A stretch of DNA of 64,000 nt from Algiphilus aromaticivorans DG1253 (lineage in GTDB: Bacteria; Pseudomonadota; Gammaproteobacteria; Nevskiales; Nevskiaceae), in assembly GCF_000733765.1 (NCBI RefSeq), contig NZ_JPOG01000001.1:1178001-1242000 (forward strand). Reading direction: 5' to 3'. Position 1 is the first letter of the stretch. The number at the start of each line of letters is the position of its first letter. Under the pieces are notes generated by a model. That model had not been told where the DNA came from. It searched no databases and was given only the letters and a program-made list of their open reading frames with translations. The translations under genes and the position numbers were made by a program. Shown here piece by piece: positions 51,698 to 58,922 of this stretch.

Positions 51698-54600
51698 CGC
51701 CCTTCAGGCGGCGCTGAGCGCGATTCCTGAGCGCGGCACGCAGCGCCCAGACGGCGATCAGAGCGGCCAGTGGCAGCAGTATGAAGACCATCCAGGGGCG
51801 CTCGGCAATCCAGCGTTGCAGCGCCCAGTCCCAGGGGAGACTGCCCACGGCGTAATCCGGTCCGAGGGTGTAGCCGGAAACTTCCTCGCGATCGCTGAGG
51901 GTCAGGCCGCCCCGAATGAACTGGCGCGTGCCGGCTTCGAGCAGCAATCGCGCGGTGTCCAGTACCGAGCCCTTGTTGCCCGCGGTCACTACGAGGACGC
52001 TGGCGCCGTCTGTAAAGGTTGATTCGGCCGCCATGATGGCCCCGAGGCGGTTGCCGGCATCGTGGACAACGCGGGCCGCATAGCTGTGCGCTTCGAGATA
52101 ATCGGTGCCTCGCATGCGGCCCGAAAGCTGCGCCAGCGTGCCGATATCGCGCAGCGTCACGTCGTTCTCGTCGAAATGCAGAGGCAGTCCCAGCTGTTCG
52201 TCCGAGGCAGCTTGCAATCGTTCTGCGCCGCCGACGTACAGCAGGTCAAGGGCGGTATCGGCACCCACGGCGCGTTCGGGGAGGACCCCGGCGCGATTGA
52301 GCACTGCACCCGTGGTTGCGCCAAGGAAGCCAGCCACGGTCAGGGTCGCGGCAATATCTTCGTTGTTGGGCGAATCCGGCAGGACGAAGGCCATGCCGGC
52401 ACCGTCGGCAAATCGGCTGAAGGGGAAGCCGCCATTGGCGAAGAGGGCGAGCTCGGGCAGGCGCGCGTAGTAAGCGTGCCGGGGCAGCTCCAGACGGATG
52501 TCCTCGTCCACGGAGGCGCGTAGCAGCTGCGGCTCGAAGACTTCGCAGTATTCGCGCTGCGACCTCAGGATGTCGAAGTCCAGAGTGATTCGGTTCGAAT
52601 AGCGCGCGGCCATGGCCGGTAGTTTCATACGCAGCGACTGCTGAAAACCTCTGCTGCCGTCATCGTACAGACGCACGTCGTTGACGAATTGGTCGTTGAA
52701 GCGCAATCCCATCATGGAGCCCTCGGCGGCTGCGGCGCCGGCGCGCGCAGTCAGCGCCAGCTCCATAGCGCCACTCTCATGCATGTAGAGATGCGGTGCC
52801 AGACGGAAGTCGAAGCGCAGGCCGCGCGTTCCCAGCCCCTGCACCGACAGGCCCTCGCGCGCCATTTCAGCAATCTTTGCCGGATCCTCCGGCGATAGCC
52901 AGCGCGGTGCTTCGTGCTCGGGCAGGGCGGCGGGGCGTTCGAAGTTGCGGATGCGCGCTCTCTCGCCACGCATGGAAGACGCGCCGAAGGCGAGAGCCTC
53001 CGCGGCGCGTTGAAGCCCACGCACGTCCGGTGCGCTGATCAGCAGTACACGCAAGGCGCGCTGATCGGGATGGGGCAGTATCCGGATCTCGGGTTCGTCG
53101 CTGAGCGGGATATGCTCGAAGGCTGGAATGTCGCGTGCCGATGTGCGCAGCGCAACGCTGTGCATGTCATCGGCCAGCGTGGCGCGCACCGGGAACTCAG
53201 CGCCGCGCCAGTCCGCGAGGCCTCCGAACCAGGAACTCAGGGTGACAGCGGCGCGGATAGTCGCGTGATCGGCGTTCGCAGGGAGGACAAAGGGTAGGCG
53301 CAGCCGCCGGGTATCGGCCTCGTCAAAGAAGGGGGCCGGCAGCCTGGTGAGATCCGGTTGCAGCGCAAGCGGGGCCAATTCCAGGTCCAGATGGCTGTCG
53401 CCGTCGATATCGATCCACAGGCTGGGATGTGTCGGATCCTCGCATTCGTCGCGCGCATAGCTAGCCACCGAAGCAAGCTGCAGGTCGTTGTAGCGACCGA
53501 AGAGCTTGGGGTCGATCGCGATCTCCCGGCGGTTTTCAGCAGGCGTTTCGCTGTCCAGCAACCAGGTATCGACGACCTCGCCATTGAGCAGCAGGCGCAA
53601 TTGGCTGATGTCGGGCCGCAGCGCTGGCGAGTAGCGGTAGTCCAGCGTGAGCTTGGCGTTGGTGACGACCTGATCGTCCCGCACATTGACCGGCAGGCTG
53701 CGCGCAGCAGCGATGTTGCGCATGCGGATGGTCGATTCGGTGCCGAGATCGGAAAGGCTCAGGACGCGTTCGGTGTCATCCAGCCGCGTGACCGGAATGT
53801 CTTCCTGTGCCGGCGCGGGGGCGGCTTGCATGAGGCCGGCCAAGGCGACACTGAGCACGATGGCGCCGGCGGCGCGGCTGGTACGGCGAAAAGGAGCGAG
53901 CATGCTGGTCCACATCCAGGTCAGAAAGATAAACAGGCCCTCGTAGCCGAAGTGCAGCACGCTTCGGAAGGCCTGCAATGGTTTGTCGGGGCGAGCGTTG
54001 TTGCGCCAGCGCAGCCAAGCGTCGGCGCGGCCGTAGATGGCGTAGACGAGCTGGCGTTCCTGCTCGAGATCCAGCGGTTCGAAGGAGAGGGCGGCGAGCC
54101 CGTTGTCGAGACGCCTGACTGTCGCCGGCGTCCAGACCTCGGCAAACTCCGGGATCAGCGCGACCCAGATCCGATCGCCTTCCTGCAGGTCGTGGTTATC
54201 GGGCAGATGGACGGCGGCTCCGCCATAGGAAAGGTTCAGGGTTGTCGTTTCCAGCGTCGCACCGTCGCGCTCGCGCTGGATGCTGGCAGGTACCTGGCAA
54301 GCGACGCGGACGGTATGTCGTATCTGCCGCTTCTCCGACGCCACACGCAGGGCCGCGCCAATCAGCACAAGGTTGAAGACCGTCCAGCCCATGGTGATAT
54401 AGAGCGTGTCGACGTCCGGGTCGAAGAAGAGGAGTCGAACGACGCCGAAGATGACACCGAAGGTATTGATCAGGAAGAGCCAGAGGTAGGGTTTGGCGAG
54501 ATCCTTGTCGAAATAGTCCCGGTCGACGATGCCGCCTTTGGCGGTGACGTTGAAGGCGCCCGAATGCGGTCGGATGATGGCCAGTGTCGTCGGGATGATG

Positions 54601-56021
54601 ATGAATACCGCCAGCACCGTTTCGTAGACCTCGGCGAAGAACGAATGCCGAAAGCGGCCCTGCAGGCGCGAGTTGGTCAGGATGGCGCAGAGCAGGTGGG
54701 GCAAGGCGAAAGAGATGATCATCAGGCCCTGCGCGGCGATGATGCGCGCATCCAGCAGCAAGAAGGCCAGCGGTGCCGTGAGGAAGACCAGCCGCGGAAA
54801 GCCATAGAAGAAGTGCAGCATGGCGGTGCCATAGCACAGCCGCTGCCCGATGCCGAGCCCGCGCCCGAAAAAGGGGTTATCCAGTCGGAAGATCTGGGCC
54901 ATGCCGCGAGCCCAGCGGATGCGTTGTCCGACGTGCGCGGATAGCGATTCGGTGGCGAGCCCGGCCGCCTGAGGAATATTGATGTAGGCGGTGCGCCAGC
55001 CGCGTCGGTGCATCTTCAGCGAGGTGTGAGCGTCCTCGGTGACGGTTTCGACGGCGACCCCGCCGATCTCTTCGAGGGCCGCACGGTTTAGCACGGCGCA
55101 GCTGCCGCAGAAGAAGGTGGCATTCCAGTAGTCGTTGCCGTCCTGCAACAGACCGTAGAAGAGCTCGCCTTCGTTCGGCGACTCGCGGAAGACTTCGAGA
55201 TTGCGTTCGAAGGGGTCGGCGGAGAAGAAGTGGTGCGGCGTCTGCACCATCGCCAGCCCCGGATCCGCCACCAGCGCGCCCATCGTCATCTGCAGGAAGG
55301 AACGCGTCGGGATATGGTCCGCGTCGAAGATCGCGACGTACTCGGCTGAAGTCTGCTTCAGCGCCGCGTTGATGTTCCCGGCCTTGGCGTGACGATTGTC
55401 GTCACGCGTGAGGTGGATGGCGCCGACCTTCTCGCAGAATGCCGCGAAGTCGCTGCGGCGGCCGTCGTCGAGCACATACACACGCAGCTTGTCGCGCGGC
55501 CAGTCGAGATCCAGCGCCGCGACCACGGTCGGTCGCACAACGTCGAGCGATTCGTTATAGGTCGGGATGAAGACATCCACAACCGGCCACTGCGCGGGAT
55601 CTTCGGGCAACGGGACGGGCTTGCGCTGCAGTGGTTGCAACACCTGGAAGAAGCCCAGCACCAGAATCGCCCAGGCATAGATTTCGGCGAGCAGCAGGCC
55701 CACCGCGAAGGCGAGATCGAAGGCGTCGAAGCCCCGGCCGATGGGTAGCGTCTCGGTGATGCGCCAGTAGATGTATCGTGAGGTGGTGAGGGTCGATATT
55801 GCCATCAGCGCGTAGGAGGGCCCCCAGCCACCGGGTGCGCGCTTTAGCAGCAACGCTGCGAGCACGGACATCACGCCGAGCAGCATCTGCCAATAGAGGG
55901 AGAGATCGGCCGTGATGAAGAGCCAGCCGACTCCTGCAACCAAAAGGAAGGCAGTTGCGATCAGCAGGCGCTGATGCAATGGCATGCGAGCGCTAACCGG
56001 GCCCTCGGTTGGCCTATTCAT
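51690..56021 (-). CDS. bcsAB: Fused cellulose synthase BcsA-BcsB
   Basis: Single polypeptide of 1443 residues joining the catalytic and periplasmic subunits. Residues 1-690 are BcsA: membrane helices, a GT2 domain with DDG (about 187), DAD (about 234), TED (about 328) and QRIRW (about 367), further helices, and a PilZ domain with RHTVR (about 569) and NLSYGG (about 596), the residues that bind c-di-GMP. A membrane helix near 705-725 leads into BcsB (about 735-1410: carbohydrate-binding and flavodoxin-like modules) and a C-terminal anchor helix (about 1405-1425). The frame is open across the junction. The fused form is known from Komagataeibacter AcsAB. Confidence 0.95.
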   Translation of the reverse strand: MNRPTEGPVSARMPLHQRLLIATAFLLVAGVGWLFITADLSLYWQMLLGVMSVLAALLLKRAPGGWGPSYALMAISTLTTSRYIYWRITETLPIGRGFDAFDLAFAVGLLLAEIYAWAILVLGFFQVLQPLQRKPVPLPEDPAQWPVVDVFIPTYNESLDVVRPTVVAALDLDWPRDKLRVYVLDDGRRSDFAAFCEKVGAIHLTRDDNRHAKAGNINAALKQTSAEYVAIFDADHIPTRSFLQMTMGALVADPGLAMVQTPHHFFSADPFERNLEVFRESPNEGELFYGLLQDGNDYWNATFFCGSCAVLNRAALEEIGGVAVETVTEDAHTSLKMHRRGWRTAYINIPQAAGLATESLSAHVGQRIRWARGMAQIFRLDNPFFGRGLGIGQRLCYGTAMLHFFYGFPRLVFLTAPLAFLLLDARIIAAQGLMIISFALPHLLCAILTNSRLQGRFRHSFFAEVYETVLAVFIIIPTTLAIIRPHSGAFNVTAKGGIVDRDYFDKDLAKPYLWLFLINTFGVIFGVVRLLFFDPDVDTLYITMGWTVFNLVLIGAALRVASEKRQIRHTVRVACQVPASIQRERDGATLETTTLNLSYGGAAVHLPDNHDLQEGDRIWVALIPEFAEVWTPATVRRLDNGLAALSFEPLDLEQERQLVYAIYGRADAWLRWRNNARPDKPLQAFRSVLHFGYEGLFIFLTWMWTSMLAPFRRTSRAAGAIVLSVALAGLMQAAPAPAQEDIPVTRLDDTERVLSLSDLGTESTIRMRNIAAARSLPVNVRDDQVVTNAKLTLDYRYSPALRPDISQLRLLLNGEVVDTWLLDSETPAENRREIAIDPKLFGRYNDLQLASVASYARDECEDPTHPSLWIDIDGDSHLDLELAPLALQPDLTRLPAPFFDEADTRRLRLPFVLPANADHATIRAAVTLSSWFGGLADWRGAEFPVRATLADDMHSVALRTSARDIPAFEHIPLSDEPEIRILPHPDQRALRVLLISAPDVRGLQRAAEALAFGASSMRGERARIRNFERPAALPEHEAPRWLSPEDPAKIAEMAREGLSVQGLGTRGLRFDFRLAPHLYMHESGAMELALTARAGAAAAEGSMMGLRFNDQFVNDVRLYDDGSRGFQQSLRMKLPAMAARYSNRITLDFDILRSQREYCEVFEPQLLRASVDEDIRLELPRHAYYARLPELALFANGGFPFSRFADGAGMAFVLPDSPNNEDIAATLTVAGFLGATTGAVLNRAGVLPERAVGADTALDLLYVGGAERLQAASDEQLGLPLHFDENDVTLRDIGTLAQLSGRMRGTDYLEAHSYAARVVHDAGNRLGAIMAAESTFTDGASVLVVTAGNKGSVLDTARLLLEAGTRQFIRGGLTLSDREEVSGYTLGPDYAVGSLPWDWALQRWIAERPWMVFILLPLAALIAVWALRAALRNRAQRRLKGDA

Positions 56022-56054
56022 GCCGGTCCATCCCCCCTGTACAGTGCGCGCCGA

Positions 56055-56417
56055 CTACTGTCGGCCGCCCTGTGATTCGAGCAGCTCGAACAGATCCGCG
56101 AGCGGCATGTGCATTGGATCGACTGCCGCAGCATCGTCAGCGGCCTTCGTGACGCCCGTTTTGTGCGTATCAAGTTCGGCGAGGCGTTCGAATAGCCCCT
56201 TCAGTGGGCTCGGCGGTGTGTCCTGGGGCTTCTCGGGTGCGCTACGCACGAGGTCCAGACGCCGGGCCTTGGGCTCGGACTCGGTCTGCTGCTGGGGCTG
56301 CGGTTGCACCGGGACCGCGGGACGCGGCGCGGTTGGCCGCTCGCCGAACTCGCGATAGCCACCGGACAGCCCCTGCGCCTGAAAGAGATTGCGGATGTCC
56401 TCGCGCGAGTCGCTCAT
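56055..56417 (-). CDS. bcsP: BcsR/BcsP-like cellulose biosynthesis protein
   Basis: Small cytosolic protein of 120 residues. The N-terminal EDIRNLFQAQGLSGGYREFGE and the C-terminal MPLADLFELLE are separated by a Pro/Gln-rich low-complexity linker (about 28-70). These terminal motifs resemble BcsP/BcsR-type accessory proteins that help assemble or localise the synthase. It overlaps bcsD by 4 bp (ATGA) and precedes bcsAB by 33 bp. The assignment rests on short motifs plus position. Confidence 0.7.
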   Translation of the reverse strand: MSDSREDIRNLFQAQGLSGGYREFGERPTAPRPAVPVQPQPQQQTESEPKARRLDLVRSAPEKPQDTPPSPLKGLFERLAELDTHKTGVTKAADDAAAVDPMHMPLADLFELLESQGGRQ

Positions 56418-56917
56418 GCCCTGCTCCCCTGTGCTACGCGCAACTTGGTGCGATGAGCGAAACGGTAGCGCAGCGTGACCGCTACTTCGTCGGTAGCGCC
56501 GTCCTCCGACACGTGGCGAACCGCCAGCATTTCACCGGCTCCCATTTGCCGTAGCCACTCGGCGAGCACGCCTTCGAATAGGCCGCAACACCATTCGCCG
56601 TGATCGGCGCCGAACCAGGCTGCAAGCGGTGGCGCGCCGTGCCAAAAATCCACTGCTTCGCTGTCGGCTTCGGCCCGAAGCGTGCCCCAACCGCTCTCGC
56701 GGAAGGAACGATCTGCCGCTTCGGCAAAAGCCGCGAGATCCGCGCATTCACCGAGCGGTCGCTCCTCTGCCAGTTTGCGGCCGGCTTCGTAGGCGAGGCT
56801 GCGGAGTTGCTCGCTGTCGCCGAAATCACGCAGAACACCGCATAGCGCGCGCAGCGTGGAGGCTGCGGCTGCGTCGCGAGGCAGTCCTTCAAGATACTTC
56901 AGCGTTGCATCATTCAT
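56414..56917 (-). CDS. bcsD: Cellulose synthase subunit BcsD
   Basis: Cytosolic or peri-membrane subunit of 167 residues, close in length to Komagataeibacter BcsD (about 156). In that organism BcsD forms octameric rings that help align glucan chains. The C-terminal half has the family pattern WCCGLFEGVLAEWLRQMG followed by VRHVSEDG and VTLRYRF. The ATG at 56917 is used. It is the first gene of the six-gene operon; the promoter must lie in the 56-bp gap before it or further upstream within panE. Confidence 0.85.
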   Translation of the reverse strand: MNDATLKYLEGLPRDAAAASTLRALCGVLRDFGDSEQLRSLAYEAGRKLAEERPLGECADLAAFAEAADRSFRESGWGTLRAEADSEAVDFWHGAPPLAAWFGADHGEWCCGLFEGVLAEWLRQMGAGEMLAVRHVSEDGATDEVAVTLRYRFAHRTKLRVAQGSRA

Positions 56918-56973
56918 AAGTTGTTTTACCCCCGGAAACAAAGCCTACGCGAGTTTTCGCTCCAAAAGTAGCT

Positions 56974-57987
56974 TTACGATCGGCTCTGGCCCGCCGTTTG
57001 TCGTTCAACCTGTGCGGCGAGGTTCTCGGGGCTGAGGGCTGCGCCGTCCTTATCGCGTTCCAGTGCGTGCAGCACGCTGCAGATTGCCTCGTTGAAGGGG
57101 GCGATATCTCCGTTGCGCGCCGCGATGCGCACAATCTCGCCGTTGAGGGCATCAACTTCGGTGGGTCGCCCGTGCGTCAGATCGCTGACCATTGAGGGAT
57201 AGGCGTAGTCCGCAATGCCCTGGCGGCGTTGTGCGACCCACCAGGCTGCGTTACCGGGCACTTTCAGGAGTCGCAGGAACAGCGGCGCTGGAACGGCTAC
57301 TGGCAACTGGTAGCGAATGCCGGCGGCATCCAGGCTACGCATGCCCTCCGCCAGGAGCCGAGCGTAGATGCGGCGGAGTCTGGCTTCGATCAGGACTTCG
57401 CGGAAGCTGCTGTGCGTGGCGGCAGCCACTGCTGCGCAAAGGTTGAAGAGCAGCTTGCCCCAGGCGCCGGCTTCACCGCGCGCCTGCAGAATGCCGATGC
57501 CGCTGGGCGCGAAGAGCTCTGCCATCTCGGGGTTGTCGCGAGGGATGCCCAGGCGGGGGCGTGCACTGACCCGAGCGTGCAGCGGCTCCAGTCGTTGGGC
57601 GTTGAACTGCACGGTCACCGGCACGATACGCTGCGCTGGTAGAGCCTCCCGTAGCTGACGGAGCGCGCCGGCCGCGTTGCCCGTCACACCGATCAGCAGT
57701 CCGTCCGGCAGGTCTGGAGGGAGCGCGGCGACGACATCATCGAGATCGGGGTGCTTGATGCAGAGCAGAATCGCGCTGGTGCTGCCGGCATCCACGGTCG
57801 TGCCCAGCGGCGGTCGTGGCAGTTGCAGCGGCGGCCCGCCGGTGACGCGCTCCACGATGAGCCCTTCGACGGCCTGTGCCGCGGCGATGTCCTTGGGCGT
57901 GCCGATCAGGCGCAACGGGCGGCCGGCGGCGCCGAGATAGCCTGCGAGCACAGTGCCGACCGCGCCGGGTCCGATGATTGCGAGCAT
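56974..57987 (-). CDS. panE: 2-dehydropantoate 2-reductase family (PanE/ApbA)
   Basis: NADPH-dependent ketopantoate reductase-like enzyme of 337 residues; PanE makes D-pantoate for CoA synthesis. A Rossmann N-terminus GPGAVGTVLAGYLG (7-20), a central catalytic-Lys region (EAGAWGKLLFN, about 162), and the C-terminal PSMVSDLTHGRPTEVDALNG with NGDIAPFN are the family signatures. Some genomes have several PanE paralogues, so pantothenate synthesis is likely but not certain. It lies 56 bp upstream of bcsD on the same strand. Confidence 0.88.
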   Translation of the reverse strand: MLAIIGPGAVGTVLAGYLGAAGRPLRLIGTPKDIAAAQAVEGLIVERVTGGPPLQLPRPPLGTTVDAGSTSAILLCIKHPDLDDVVAALPPDLPDGLLIGVTGNAAGALRQLREALPAQRIVPVTVQFNAQRLEPLHARVSARPRLGIPRDNPEMAELFAPSGIGILQARGEAGAWGKLLFNLCAAVAAATHSSFREVLIEARLRRIYARLLAEGMRSLDAAGIRYQLPVAVPAPLFLRLLKVPGNAAWWVAQRRQGIADYAYPSMVSDLTHGRPTEVDALNGEIVRIAARNGDIAPFNEAICSVLHALERDKDGAALSPENLAAQVERQTAGQSRS

Positions 57988-58110
57988 CTGCGTCCCCTCG
58001 GAGTTGGTTCGGACCTTTTAGCGCAGTCGGCGCCGGGGCGCCAGGTGTACGTCGGTCGCGGCCGGCACGCTACAGTGCGCGTTCTGGATGAAAGCGGTTG
58101 AAAGGGAGTA

Positions 58111-58908
58111 ATGATGACAGGGCAATGGCTGGTGGGCCTCGGGCTGGCGGCGGCGGTAGTTGTCGCTGTGGCTGAGGATGGCGCCGCTGAGCGTGACAGC
58201 GCGCAGGCAGTGATGGATTGCATGCGTGCGAATATCCCTCAGCGCCTGCAACTGCGCGAGCTGGAGCTGCGCAACCGCGACGCGGAGGGCGAGTCGTCGC
58301 GTATCTACCGTGCCCGCGTCTATCTACAGCGTGCGGACGGCCGGGCGCACATGACGAGTTATATAGAGGCTCCGGTTGACATGCGTGGCACGGCCTATCT
58401 CTGGCGCGAGCTGGAGTCGCGCGATGAGACTTTCGTCTTCATCCCCGAGCTTAACCGCGTGCGCCGGGTCGTCGGCAGCGGGGCGGACGCCGGTGTGCTC
58501 GACTCCGAGTTCAGCATGCGCGACCTGCAGCAGGCTCAGGGCGCCTTTTCAAGCGGCCAGCAGGAGCTGCTGGGCAGTGATGAGTTGGACGGGCGACCCG
58601 TATGGCGCATGCGCTTTACGCCCGCCCCGGAAGAGCCGACGCCCTATCTGCATGTTGATGCGGCCGTTGATCGCGAAAGCTGTGTCACGCTGCAGGCCGA
58701 GTTCATTGACGGCAAGGGCGTGGTCAAGCGTTACCACGCCGATCCGGACAGCTTGCAGACCATCGGTGATCTGCACTTCGCGCAGCACATCCGCATGGAC
58801 AATCTCCGCAACGAGCGCAGCAGCAGCGCGCGACTCCGCGAGCTGGAGCTGCCCGAAGAACTGCCGCGTCGCGTCTTCATGCCCAGCGCCTTTTATCACG
58901 GTCGCTGA
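58111..58908 (+). CDS. Outer-membrane lipoprotein-sorting (LolA-like) protein
   Basis: Periplasmic protein of 265 residues with a signal peptide (about 1-22, without a lipobox Cys). The domain has the LolA-like YfiO-independent pattern of the outer-membrane lipoprotein-sorting family: MTSYIEAPVDMRGTAYLWRE, TFVFIPELNRVRRV, FSMRDLQQA and a closing HIRMDNLRNERSS. Such proteins are commonly encoded next to RND-type permeases and may carry lipids that the permease extracts. The RND gene starts 14 bp downstream. A good AGGGAG site precedes the ATG. Confidence 0.83.
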   Translation: MMTGQWLVGLGLAAAVVVAVAEDGAAERDSAQAVMDCMRANIPQRLQLRELELRNRDAEGESSRIYRARVYLQRADGRAHMTSYIEAPVDMRGTAYLWRELESRDETFVFIPELNRVRRVVGSGADAGVLDSEFSMRDLQQAQGAFSSGQQELLGSDELDGRPVWRMRFTPAPEEPTPYLHVDAAVDRESCVTLQAEFIDGKGVVKRYHADPDSLQTIGDLHFAQHIRMDNLRNERSSSARLRELELPEELPRRVFMPSAFYHGR

Positions 58909-58922
58909 GGCGGTCACTGAGG

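Noticed and set aside
53358-54944. A 528-codon plus-strand frame opposite bcsAB
   Set aside because: Compositional shadow; the BcsAB motifs on the minus strand are unambiguous.
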